From the NCBI GenBank assembly GCA_902634455.1, contig CACPKQ010000002.1, forward strand, positions 1 to 64,000: a stretch of DNA of 64,000 bases. Reading direction: 5' to 3'. Source of the DNA: an uncultured Pelagibacteraceae bacterium (GTDB lineage Bacteria; Pseudomonadota; Alphaproteobacteria; Pelagibacterales; Pelagibacteraceae). Position numbers and translations under genes: made by a program. The notes under the pieces are model-generated. The model saw only the letters and a list, made by a program, of their open reading frames with translations, made no database searches and had not been told where the DNA came from. Of the stretch, positions 16,021 through 24,448 are shown piece by piece. How positions within the stretch are numbered: position 1 is the stretch's first letter; the number at the start of each line of letters is the position of its first letter.

Positions 16021-16737
16021 TTATTTTTGGAATTTTTTTAAAAATAAAAAAATTAAATTTTTTAAAGTTCTAAAAATTTCAACTTTTGGAATTTTTGAGA
16101 CACCTTTGTTTCTATCTTTAAAAATAATTGGAATTTCTTTTATCTGAAATCCTTTATTTGCAATTTCGAATACTGTTCCCATAAAAAAACTATAACCTTT
16201 ATTTTTTACTAAGTTTAAATTGAATCCAGAAAGCAAATTTAAATTAAAACCTCTGTAAGAGTTGGTATATTCATGAGAATTTATTTTTAGTAAAAATTTA
16301 ATTATTTTATTTCCATATTTGCTAAAAATTAATCTTCTACCTTTCATTAAGCATTTTCCCCCTTCAACATATCTTGAACCAATTACAAATGGGAATTTTT
16401 CTAAATTAAATATGAAATTTTTTATTTCTTTTGGATCATGAGATAAATCAGCATCCATAGTAATTAAATAATCATAATTATTTTTAATAGCATAATCATA
16501 AGCATACTTATGTGCCGTATCTAATCCCAGTTTTGATTTTCTATTAAATAAATAAATATTTTCGTATTTTTTTTGTAATTGCTGGATTTTTTCAAAGGTT
16601 TTATCAGGAGAATTATCATCAATTATAAGAATATCTACACTCGAATAACTATTTTTAATTAAGTTAATTAATATTTCAATATTTGCAACTTCGTTATAAG
16701 TTGCAGTAAAAATCAATATTTTTTTATTATTAGTCAT
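16021..16737 (-). CDS. Family 2 glycosyltransferase (polyprenyl/dolichol-phosphate mannosyltransferase-like)
   Basis: About 238 residues with a GT-A fold: ILIFTATYNEVANIE (nucleotide-binding strand), DILIIDDNSPDKT, KLGLDTAHKYAYDYAI, the metal motif MDADLSHDP, and GSRYVEGG. This order is typical of DPM1-like enzymes, which load a sugar onto a polyprenyl phosphate at the membrane. It lacks the C-terminal transmembrane pair of larger homologs. An upstream in-frame start exists, but MTNNKKIL at 16735-16737 fits the family N-terminus. It is divergent from the dehydratase-like gene with only 15 bases between starts. Confidence 0.85.
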   Translation of the reverse strand: MTNNKKILIFTATYNEVANIEILINLIKNSYSSVDILIIDDNSPDKTFEKIQQLQKKYENIYLFNRKSKLGLDTAHKYAYDYAIKNNYDYLITMDADLSHDPKEIKNFIFNLEKFPFVIGSRYVEGGKCLMKGRRLIFSKYGNKIIKFLLKINSHEYTNSYRGFNLNLLSGFNLNLVKNKGYSFFMGTVFEIANKGFQIKEIPIIFKDRNKGVSKIPKVEIFRTLKNLIFLFLKKFQK

Positions 16738-16752
16738 TATATAAATATATAT

Positions 16753-17709
16753 ATGAATAAATCTGTTGCAATAATTGTGGGTGGAACAGGACAATTTGGG
16801 GTAATTCTTTCAAAAAAACTTGTAAAAAAAAATTATAAAGTAATTATTACAACTCGATCTTTGGCTAAAGCTAAATTAATATTTAAAACAAATAAAAGCT
16901 TATTATTAAAAAAATTAGACGTACTTAAAAAAGATAAAATAAAATCCTTGTTATTAGAATTTGATCCGAAAATAATATTTTATTTTGCAGGAGAGAGTTC
17001 ACCAAAAAAATCTTTTATAAAAAAAAAACAAACTTATTTAAGTAATTTTGTAGGATGTAAAAACTTCCTTGAAGTAATTTTTAAAAATAAAATTAAAAGT
17101 AAATTTTTAAATGCCACATCATGCGAAATATATGCTAATACAAAAAAAAAAATTAATTTAGATGCAAAAAAAAATCCTATTAGTCCTTATGGAATTTCTA
17201 AACTAAAATCATACAATATAACAAGAAAATATAGATCCGAATATAATCTATCAAGTTACAATGCAGTTATATTTAATACTGAATCAACATTAAGAAAAAA
17301 ATACTATTTAATACCAAAAATTTGTTTAGCAGCAATTAAAGCTAAAAAATTTGGTAAAAAAACTAAATTTGGAAATCTTGAAATAGCTAGAGAATGGAAT
17401 TGGTGTGATGAACAGTGTGAATATTTATTAAAATTTTTAGAAAAAAAACCTCAAGATTTTATCTTATCAAATGGAAAGTTATTTACAGCAACTCAAATGA
17501 TAAAATTTGCTTTTAATTACTTTAAAATTAATTATGAAAACTATACTACAATAGATAGAAAATTTTTTAGAAAATGTGATTTTAATTTAAGAAAATCTAA
17601 TTTTAAAAAATGTCTAGCAAGAAATAATATTAAAGGAAAACATTTAATTTATGGAAAAAAAATAATATATAAACTTATAAAACATTATCTAAATGAAAAT
17701 AAATTATAA
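16753..17709 (+). CDS. NAD-dependent sugar epimerase/dehydratase (GDP-mannose 4,6-dehydratase-like)
   Basis: Extended short-chain dehydrogenase, 318 residues. VGGTGQFG near the N-terminus binds NAD(P), LNATSCEIY matches the catalytic Ser/Thr strand, and SPYGISK gives the Tyr-x3-Lys pair. NLEIAREWNWCDE resembles the NLDAKRDWGHARD block of GDP-mannose dehydratases. It probably makes a deoxysugar nucleotide for surface glycan. It is flanked by a glycosyltransferase and a polytopic membrane protein and overlaps the latter by 17 bases. The sugar specificity cannot be read. Confidence 0.78.
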   Translation: MNKSVAIIVGGTGQFGVILSKKLVKKNYKVIITTRSLAKAKLIFKTNKSLLLKKLDVLKKDKIKSLLLEFDPKIIFYFAGESSPKKSFIKKKQTYLSNFVGCKNFLEVIFKNKIKSKFLNATSCEIYANTKKKINLDAKKNPISPYGISKLKSYNITRKYRSEYNLSSYNAVIFNTESTLRKKYYLIPKICLAAIKAKKFGKKTKFGNLEIAREWNWCDEQCEYLLKFLEKKPQDFILSNGKLFTATQMIKFAFNYFKINYENYTTIDRKFFRKCDFNLRKSNFKKCLARNNIKGKHLIYGKKIIYKLIKHYLNENKL

Positions 17710-18892
17710 TAGATGCTTCTTAATCTACTTAACAACATTATTTTTATTTTCTGTTTTTTTCTTATATCATAAACATTATGTAGCAAATGACTCTACTATT
17801 TCAGAATGGTTAATAAATTATACGGGTGGATTTACTAAAAGAGGACTTATTGGGCAAATATGTATTTGGTTTGCAGAAAATTTAAACTCAAATTTAAGAT
17901 TTGTTATATTTATTTTTCAATCAATTATTTTATTTGTTTATTTTAGTTTATTATTTATATTTATTAACAATTTTAAAGATAATAAAATATTTTTATTATC
18001 AATATTTGTACCTATTTTTATTTTATATCCAGTTGCTGAAATTGAAGTTTTAGCAAGAAAAGAGTTATTTGTTTTTTCTTTTTTTTTAATTTATCTATTA
18101 ATAAAAACTATAGCAATTAAATCAGTATTTATTTTTTTATTTCTTCCTGTAACTATATTAATATGGGAACCAGTAGTTTTTTTCTTACCCTTCTTGATCG
18201 CTTTAGAAATAATTAATAATAAATATAAAAGTTTTAAAGAATTATTTTTTAAAAAATTATATATATTTATCCCAACAATTTTAATTGTAATTTTGATTAT
18301 TTTAAATCCAATATCTCCTGAAAATCATGAAATAATGAAAAATTATCTAAAAATAAATTTTAATGAAGATTGTTACATGTCATGCGCATTGTTGAAAAGT
18401 AAATCTACTATTTATCAGCAATTCAACCCATTAAATGCTTACAATTTTGAAGTTGTTATTAGATATATTTTAATAATGATTATTGGATTTGGTCCCTTAT
18501 TATTTTTAACTCATTTCAGTAAATTAAAAATAAAAAATTTATTTTTTTTTAATCATTTTAACAATCTATTAGCTCCAATAATAATATTAGTTTCGCCAGT
18601 TATACTTTTGTTTGCAATGGGATATGATTGGGGTAGATGGGTAAATATAAGCTATACATTCTCATTTCTATTTTATTATTATCTTTATAAAAATAATTTA
18701 ATCACAATTAAAATTATTTACCCAATTTTTTTAAAAAGAATTATTAATAAAAAAAAATTATTTATTTTTATATTTATTATTTTTTGTTTTGGATGGAATC
18801 CAAAAACAACTATAACTGGAGATGTTGCTTCATTTCCTGGATACAGAATCCCAGTTAAAATAATTAACAAAATATTATTTGATCATTATTGA
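17693..18892 (+). CDS. Polytopic membrane protein of unknown function (possible GT-C-like)
   Basis: 399 residues with about ten or eleven hydrophobic segments spread through the length. Polar motifs stand out: NYTGGFTKRGLIGQ (about 43-56) before the second segment, ARKELF (about 121-126) and GYDWGRWVN in a late loop. The GGFxxRGLxG motif is known from uncharacterised membrane proteins encoded with surface-glycan genes. Together with a dehydratase and a GT2 neighbour this suggests a lipid-linked sugar transferase or polymerase, but that is inference. Base composition is even more A+T-rich than nearby core genes. Confidence 0.7.
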   Translation: MKINYNRCFLIYLTTLFLFSVFFLYHKHYVANDSTISEWLINYTGGFTKRGLIGQICIWFAENLNSNLRFVIFIFQSIILFVYFSLLFIFINNFKDNKIFLLSIFVPIFILYPVAEIEVLARKELFVFSFFLIYLLIKTIAIKSVFIFLFLPVTILIWEPVVFFLPFLIALEIINNKYKSFKELFFKKLYIFIPTILIVILIILNPISPENHEIMKNYLKINFNEDCYMSCALLKSKSTIYQQFNPLNAYNFEVVIRYILIMIIGFGPLLFLTHFSKLKIKNLFFFNHFNNLLAPIIILVSPVILLFAMGYDWGRWVNISYTFSFLFYYYLYKNNLITIKIIYPIFLKRIINKKKLFIFIFIIFCFGWNPKTTITGDVASFPGYRIPVKIINKILFDHY

Positions 18893-19608
18893 TCACTAAA
18901 AAAAAATTTTTTCAATATTATTGCTAATATGAGCAAAACAATAAAGGCTAATATTGGAACAAAAATTTCAGTAGATGTTAACAATTCTTTAAAAGTAGGT
19001 GCTTTTAAATTTTGATCTATTATTTTTTCTAATCCATCGCCTAAAGAAGACCATATAAATATTTGAGGAACTAAACCAAATAATGAACCCAAAAAATAAT
19101 TTTTTACTTTAACATTAAATAAAACTGGTAAAATATTTTGAATTTGAAAAGGAATGCCTCCAATAAAACGATACAAAGTAAAATAAGTAAATTCATTTTT
19201 TTTAAATTTTTTATTTATCCAATCAAATTTTTTACCAAATTTTTCTTCAATTAAATCTTTTAAAAAATAATTTACAAATAAATATAAAAGTGTTGCCCCT
19301 AATGAAAAACTTATTGCGGTTAATATAGTTCCTATCCATTTTCCAAACATAAAGCCTGCAAGTAAGATTATTGGACTTGCAAATCCTAAAAGAAAAATCC
19401 AAATAATAGTAAATACAATAAATAAAATCGTAGTTAAAAAATAACTGTTATCTACAAAATTTATCAAATAGTTTCTATTATTTTTTATAAAATCATAACT
19501 TGTAATTTCGCTTAAGGAAAATTTGCTAAATAAAACCCATAAAAAAAATGTTAAAATTACTAAATATATCAACCCTAGGTATATTTTAATTTTTTTATCT
19601 TTTTTCAT
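18886..19608 (-). CDS. TVP38/TMEM64 (DedA-like, SNARE-associated) family membrane protein
   Basis: 240 residues with one N-terminal anchor (about 8-28) and further segments around 55-75, 85-110 and 205-235. The VTT-domain pattern is visible: ASPIILLAGFMFGKWIGTILTAISFSLGATLLYLF, then LYRFIGGIPFQIQNILPVLFNVKVKNYFLGSLFGLVPQIFIW. The family acts in membrane lipid handling or scrambling; the bacterial role is not settled. It converges on the previous membrane-protein gene with a 7-base overlap. Confidence 0.85.
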   Translation of the reverse strand: MKKDKKIKIYLGLIYLVILTFFLWVLFSKFSLSEITSYDFIKNNRNYLINFVDNSYFLTTILFIVFTIIWIFLLGFASPIILLAGFMFGKWIGTILTAISFSLGATLLYLFVNYFLKDLIEEKFGKKFDWINKKFKKNEFTYFTLYRFIGGIPFQIQNILPVLFNVKVKNYFLGSLFGLVPQIFIWSSLGDGLEKIIDQNLKAPTFKELLTSTEIFVPILAFIVLLILAIILKKFFFSDQ

Positions 19609-19692
19609 ATATTAAGATTTAAAATTAACTGTACTTTATTATACTTATTTCTTATAACTACCGAAATTTTAATTACAATATATTAACTTATT

Positions 19693-19827
19693 ATGAAAAG
19701 AACGTACCAACCAAGTAGACTAGTTAGAAAAAGGCGGCATGGTTTTAGATCCAAAATGAGAACCAAGGGAGGAAGGAAACTTTTAGCTAGAAGAAGAAAA
19801 AAAGGAAGAAAAAAACTTACTGTTTAA
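19693..19827 (+). CDS. rpmH: Ribosomal protein bL34
   Basis: 44 residues, starting [18 protein letters not shown] and ending in basic residues, a direct match to L34 of the large subunit. Its TAA shares a base with the rnpA ATG (TAATG). The order rpmH-rnpA-yidD-yidC is widely conserved. In many bacteria dnaA and the origin lie next to rpmH, but neither is seen here. Confidence 0.98.
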   Translation: MKRTYQPSRLVRKRRHGFRSKMRTKGGRKLLARRRKKGRKKLTV

Positions 19828-20162
19828 TGAAAAATAGAATATTAAGTCTATCAAAAAATGATGATTTTAAATCTATTTTAACTGGAAAGAAAATAACAAA
19901 CAAATACTTAACAATTTTTTTTAAAAAAATACCAAGCAAAAATATTAAAAAATTAAATTTAAGTATAATAACAAAAAAGAAAATTGGAAATGCTGTTTTA
20001 AGAAATAAAATTAAAAGAAGGCTTAAAAATATTATGAATGATTTATCTGATAAGTTAAATTTACATTATTCATATTTATTAATTGCAAAAAAAACAGTTC
20101 TTATTGATAAATTTCAAACAATAAAAAAAACTGTGTTTAGTGATTTTGAAAGTATAAAATAA
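19827..20162 (+). CDS. rnpA: Ribonuclease P protein component
   Basis: 111 residues, usual length. The RNR-type signature is KKKIGNAVLRNKIKRRLKNI, which forms the conserved basic helix that binds the RNase P RNA. The N-terminal LSLSKNDDFKSILTGKK matches the family. It helps the catalytic RNA mature tRNA 5' ends. It overlaps rpmH and yidD by one base each, so translation is likely coupled. Confidence 0.96.
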   Translation: MKNRILSLSKNDDFKSILTGKKITNKYLTIFFKKIPSKNIKKLNLSIITKKKIGNAVLRNKIKRRLKNIMNDLSDKLNLHYSYLLIAKKTVLIDKFQTIKKTVFSDFESIK

Positions 20163-20407
20163 TGAAAACTTTATCTTACTTGCTAATTAAAATTATAAAA
20201 ATATATCAATTATTAATATCGCCCTATTTGGGAAACAATTGTAGATATTTGCCTACATGCTCAGAATATTTTGTTGATAGTTTAAAAGAATTCGGTTTTT
20301 TTCAGGGATCTATTAATGGAATTAAAAGAATACTTTCTTGTCATCCAATAAAATTTTTAGGCGGTGGACAAGGTTTTGATCCAGTAAAAAAAAAGGTTAA
20401 AGAATAG
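20162..20407 (+). CDS. yidD: Membrane protein insertion efficiency factor YidD
   Basis: 81 residues. The N-terminal amphipathic/hydrophobic helix (IIKIYQLLISPYLGNNCRYLPTCSEY) and the three-cysteine pattern CRYLPTCSEY ... CHP define the YidD family. A C-terminal FDPVKKK is typical. It assists YidC-dependent insertion of membrane proteins. It shares one base with rnpA and its TAG shares a base with the yidC GTG. Confidence 0.96.
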   Translation: MKTLSYLLIKIIKIYQLLISPYLGNNCRYLPTCSEYFVDSLKEFGFFQGSINGIKRILSCHPIKFLGGGQGFDPVKKKVKE

Positions 20408-22086
20408 TGGAACCAAAAAATATAATAGCAGCAATTTCTCTTAGTGCAGCTGTAATAATTTTGTATGGACTTTTTTTTGCACCAGATCCTCAAGAAATAA
20501 AAAAAATTCAAGAAGAAAAAAAAGAAATAGTGCAAAATTCAGAAGCACCAAAACTTGACCAAAATCAAGAATATTCTGAAATTACAAGAGAAGAAGCGAT
20601 TAAAGATAGTAAAAGAGTTGCTTTTGAAAATAATAATATTAAGGGTTCTTTATCATTAAAAGGTGGAATTGTTGATGATTTAATATTTAAAAAATATACT
20701 AAAAGTTTAAATGGCAATGATAACATAGTTTTACTAAACCCTAAAAAATCAAAAAATGGTTACTACGTTGAAACAGGTTGGGCAACAAATAACAAAAATA
20801 TTGATGTTCCAAATTCAGAAACAAATTGGAAACTCATAGGAAGCAATAAACTCACACCTAATAGTCCAATAAAACTTTTTTGGATTAATGATCAAGGAAT
20901 AAAATTTGAAAAGAATATAAATATTGATGATAAATTTTTATTTACTGTTGAACAAAAAATTATAAACAACTCAGAAAAAACCTATAATTTTTATCCATAT
21001 GGTCAAATAATAAGAAACTCTGCGCCAGAAGTTACTAATTTTTATATACTTCATGAAGGATTACTTGGTGTATTTAATGATCAATTAGTTGAGAAAGATT
21101 ACGAAGATATTGAAGAAAAAAAATTTTCAGTGAATGCAGAATCCGGTTGGCTTGGTATTACTGATAAATACTGGATTACAAGTCTGATTCCAGAAAAAAA
21201 CAAAAATTTCAGAAGTGACTTTGACTTTAAAAACAAATTTAAAGCAAATTTTATAGAAACTCAATCTACAGAGGTTGGTGCTAATGAAACTAAATCTAAT
21301 GAAATAAAAATAATTATTGCTGCTAAAGAAGTTCAAATAATAGATGGATATGCTGAAAATTTAAACATAAGTAAATATGATCTGGCAATAGATTGGGGTT
21401 GGTTTTATTTTATAGTTAAACCATTATTTTTTGCTATTGATTATTTTTTTAAAATTAGTGGAAATTTTGGAATTGCAATAATAGCTATCACATTTTGTAT
21501 CAGAATAGCTTTTTTTCCTTTAGCCAATTATTCATTTAGATCTATGGCAAAGATGAAAGCTCTCCAGCCAGAAATGGCAAGATTAAAATCTTTATATGGT
21601 GATAAAGATAAAGTGAAACTGCAACAAGAAATGATGGCCTTATATAAAAAAGAAAAAGTAAATCCTGTTTCTGGGTGTTTGCCAATTTTAATTCAAATAC
21701 CTTTCTTTTTTGCTATCTACAAAATGTTATTTGTAACAATCGAAATGAGACATCAACCGTTTTTTGGCTGGATAAAAGATTTATCAGAAAGAGACCCTAC
21801 ATCTTTATTTAATTTATTTGGACTAATTCCTTGGGATCCACCTTCCTTTTTAATTATAGGTGCTTGGCCATGTTTAATGGGACTAACAATGTACCTACAA
21901 CAAAAATTAAACCCTGCACCACCCGATCCAATTCAAGCAAAAATATTTATGTTTTTTCCGCTATTCTTAACAGTCATACTTGCACCATTTCCTTCAGGTT
22001 TGGTAATTTACTGGACAGTTAATAACATTTTAACAATGGCACAACAGGTTGTCATAATGAAAAGAACTACTATCAAGACAAAATAA
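20407..22086 (+). CDS. yidC: Membrane protein insertase YidC
   Basis: 559 residues of the long Gram-negative form: an N-terminal membrane anchor (about 5-21), a large periplasmic beta domain (about 60-320), then the conserved insertase core with segments near 340-370, 420-440, 470-500 and 520-545. NFGIAIIAITFCIRIAFFPLANYSFRSMAKMKALQPEM carries the hydrophilic-groove Arg, and NPVSGCLPILIQIPFFFAIYK follows. The start is GTG 20407-20409, coupled to the yidD stop; no closer ATG precedes the anchor. Confidence 0.97.
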   Translation: MEPKNIIAAISLSAAVIILYGLFFAPDPQEIKKIQEEKKEIVQNSEAPKLDQNQEYSEITREEAIKDSKRVAFENNNIKGSLSLKGGIVDDLIFKKYTKSLNGNDNIVLLNPKKSKNGYYVETGWATNNKNIDVPNSETNWKLIGSNKLTPNSPIKLFWINDQGIKFEKNINIDDKFLFTVEQKIINNSEKTYNFYPYGQIIRNSAPEVTNFYILHEGLLGVFNDQLVEKDYEDIEEKKFSVNAESGWLGITDKYWITSLIPEKNKNFRSDFDFKNKFKANFIETQSTEVGANETKSNEIKIIIAAKEVQIIDGYAENLNISKYDLAIDWGWFYFIVKPLFFAIDYFFKISGNFGIAIIAITFCIRIAFFPLANYSFRSMAKMKALQPEMARLKSLYGDKDKVKLQQEMMALYKKEKVNPVSGCLPILIQIPFFFAIYKMLFVTIEMRHQPFFGWIKDLSERDPTSLFNLFGLIPWDPPSFLIIGAWPCLMGLTMYLQQKLNPAPPDPIQAKIFMFFPLFLTVILAPFPSGLVIYWTVNNILTMAQQVVIMKRTTIKTK

Positions 22087-22095
22087 GATTATCTA

Positions 22096-22944
22096 ATGGA
22101 ACTAAAAAAAATACTTCCACATGATGGTCCTGCTATTAATGAGGTCGAAAAGTATATTAATAAATACACTGACGAATTAATAGTGATTAAATGCGGAGGA
22201 AGTGTTTTGTTAGATAAAAATTTATTTAATCAATTTATTAACGATATATCCGTAATCAATAAGCTTGGTTTAAATTCCATAGTTATCCACGGTGGTGGAA
22301 AAAAAATAAAAAAAAAATTAGAAGGGCTAAATATTGAAAGTAAGTTTATTGATGGTTTACGAATTACCGATTCCAAAACAATAAAAATAGTTGAAGAAGC
22401 TTTAACAGAAATAAATTCTGAAATAATTGAAAAATTAAAATTCTGTAATTGCAAAGCTCAACCAATAACAACAAAAAAAAATAATACCATTACAGTAATT
22501 CCTGAGAAAAAAGAATTAGGATTTGTAGGTAGTCCAAAAAAAATAAAGAAAGAAATTATTTTACAGATTGTCGAAAAAAAAGAAGTGCCTATAATTATTC
22601 CTATGGGCAACGACGAAAATCAAATACCATACAATATAAATGCAGATATAGCTGCTGGGGCAGTCGCAAAAGTCTTAAATTCAAGAAGATTACTTTTAAT
22701 GACTGATGTCGAGGGAGTTTTGGACAAAAATAAAAAAATAATTACAGAAATTAATTCAGATAAAGCTAATGAAATGTTGATAGATGGTACTATAACTGGT
22801 GGAATGATACCTAAGATAAAAACTTGTCTAGATGCTGTAAATAATGGTGTTACTGGTGTTGTAATTGTTGATGGAAGAAAACCTCATTCAATTTTATTTG
22901 AATTATTTTCTGACAAAGGTGCTGGTACATTAATAAGAAAATGA
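22096..22944 (+). CDS. argB: Acetylglutamate kinase
   Basis: 282 residues, amino-acid kinase fold; phosphorylates N-acetylglutamate in arginine synthesis. VIKCGGSVL near the N-terminus binds ATP phosphates, VIHGGGKKI is the second glycine loop, NINADIAAGAVA and LLLMTDVEGVLD follow, and GGMIPKIKTCLDAVNNGV is the C-terminal signature. It starts 9 bases after yidC and overlaps the HAD gene by 4 bases. Confidence 0.96.
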   Translation: MELKKILPHDGPAINEVEKYINKYTDELIVIKCGGSVLLDKNLFNQFINDISVINKLGLNSIVIHGGGKKIKKKLEGLNIESKFIDGLRITDSKTIKIVEEALTEINSEIIEKLKFCNCKAQPITTKKNNTITVIPEKKELGFVGSPKKIKKEIILQIVEKKEVPIIIPMGNDENQIPYNINADIAAGAVAKVLNSRRLLLMTDVEGVLDKNKKIITEINSDKANEMLIDGTITGGMIPKIKTCLDAVNNGVTGVVIVDGRKPHSILFELFSDKGAGTLIRK

Positions 22945-23612
22945 AAGAATTAAAAAATATCAAATATTTTATATTTGACTTGGATGGTACTTGCTATCTT
23001 CAGCTTGAAGAAGTTTTTGGTCAAGTTAGTAAAAAAATGGGTGAATTCATTTCAAAAAAACTAAACGTTAATTTAAAAAAAGCGAAGAAAATTCAAAGAG
23101 AATACTTTCATAAATACAATACAACACTTAATGGTTTAATTTTAAAGCATAAAGTAGAACCACATGAATTTCTCAAGTATGTTCATGATATTGACATAAG
23201 TTTTTTACAAAAAGATAAAACCTTAAGGGAAGAATTAATAAAACTAAAAGCAAAAAAATATATTTTTACTAATGGTTCTCATGATCATGTTTTAAATGTA
23301 ACAAAACATCTTGGAATAGAAGATCTTTTTGATGGCGTGTGGGACATAGTAGACTCTAATTTTAAACCAAAACCATTGATTGAACCTTATAATATGTTAA
23401 TTAAAAAATTTGATATAAATCCAGACTTAGCAATATTTATAGATGATATAGCTCAAAATTTAGAACCGGCAAAAAAAATCGGTATGAAAACAGCTTGGTT
23501 AATTAATAATGAATATTGGGGAAAAAAAGATGCTAACAAATCATATATTGATTACAGGATTCAAAGCTTGCCTTCTTTCCTTCAAGAAATTAATGTATTA
23601 AAAGCAGCTTAG
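22941..23612 (+). CDS. HAD-family hydrolase (pyrimidine 5'-nucleotidase-like)
   Basis: 223 residues. Motif I is FDLDGTCY with the nucleophile Asp, motif II is FTNGS, and motif IV is FIDDIAQNLEPAKKIGMKTAWL. The helical cap after motif I and the sequence order resemble the SDT1/pyrimidine 5'-nucleotidase group that dephosphorylates UMP or CMP. It overlaps argB by 4 bases and precedes dapD by 4 bases. The substrate is inferred from subfamily resemblance only. Confidence 0.8.
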   Translation: MKELKNIKYFIFDLDGTCYLQLEEVFGQVSKKMGEFISKKLNVNLKKAKKIQREYFHKYNTTLNGLILKHKVEPHEFLKYVHDIDISFLQKDKTLREELIKLKAKKYIFTNGSHDHVLNVTKHLGIEDLFDGVWDIVDSNFKPKPLIEPYNMLIKKFDINPDLAIFIDDIAQNLEPAKKIGMKTAWLINNEYWGKKDANKSYIDYRIQSLPSFLQEINVLKAA

Positions 23613-23616
23613 AAAA

Positions 23617-24447
23617 ATGAAAAATCTTGAAAATATAATTAATGATGCTTGGGAAAAAAAAGACCAGGTTAGTAAAAATTCTGACAAATCCCTTATTGAT
23701 ACAATAAATCAAATAATTGAAGATCTGGATAAAGGAAAAGTAAGAGTTGCTGAAAAAATTAATGGAGAATGGATTACTCACCAACATATTAAGAAGGCTA
23801 TTATGCTAAGTTTTAGAATACATGGAATGGAGACTTTGCAGGGCCCTTATAGTTCATGGCATGATAAAGCTCATCTACTAAAAGGAAAAACTTCAGGTTG
23901 GACCAAAGAAGAGTTTGAAAAGGCTGGATTTAGAATGGTTCCCAATTCTCCTGTAAGAAAAGGATCTTACATTGGAAAAAATGTTGTTTTAATGCCATGT
24001 TTTGTAAACATAGGTGCATACATTGATGAAGGAACTATGATGGATACTTTTAGCCGGGCTGGAAGTTCATGCCAGATTGGAAAAAATTGTCATATTTCAG
24101 CAGGTTCTGGAGTGGGTGGAGTCTTAGAGCCAGCACAAGCTCTACCAACAATTATTGAGGATAATGTTTTTTTAGGTGCAATGTCTGAAGTAGTTGAAGG
24201 AGTTATTGTTGGTGAAGGATCAGTTCTAAGTATGGGTATGTATATCGGTCAATCAACAAAAATAGTGGATAGAAAAACTGGAGAAATTATATATGGAAAA
24301 ATACCACCTTATTCCGTTGTTGTACCTGGTTCATTACCGGATAAAAAAAATCCTAACGCGCCTTCATTAAACTGTGCCGTTATAATTAAACAAGTAGATG
24401 AAAGAACAAGATCTAAAACTTCAATAAATGATCTTTTGAGAGATTAA
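23617..24447 (+). CDS. dapD: Tetrahydrodipicolinate N-succinyltransferase
   Basis: 276 residues. Left-handed beta-helix acyltransferase of the DAP/lysine pathway, transferring succinyl from succinyl-CoA. PNSPVRKGSYIGKNVVLMPCFVNIGAYIDEGTMMDTFSRAGSSCQIGKNCHISAGSGVGGVLEP shows the hexapeptide repeats and the conserved DxGxMMD-type active-site segment. It is immediately followed by dapE, the enzyme two steps later, one base after its stop. Confidence 0.97.
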   Translation: MKNLENIINDAWEKKDQVSKNSDKSLIDTINQIIEDLDKGKVRVAEKINGEWITHQHIKKAIMLSFRIHGMETLQGPYSSWHDKAHLLKGKTSGWTKEEFEKAGFRMVPNSPVRKGSYIGKNVVLMPCFVNIGAYIDEGTMMDTFSRAGSSCQIGKNCHISAGSGVGGVLEPAQALPTIIEDNVFLGAMSEVVEGVIVGEGSVLSMGMYIGQSTKIVDRKTGEIIYGKIPPYSVVVPGSLPDKKNPNAPSLNCAVIIKQVDERTRSKTSINDLLRD

Positions 24448-24448
24448 A

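Noticed and set aside
19609-19692. Possible replication origin near rpmH
   Set aside because: rpmH-rnpA-yidC often lies near oriC, but no dnaA gene or DnaA-box cluster is present in this 84-base gap.
22086-22096. Missing engB (yihA) between yidC and argB
   Set aside because: Some alphaproteobacteria have a GTPase gene here, but it may be elsewhere in the genome; absence from one position is not evidence of loss.
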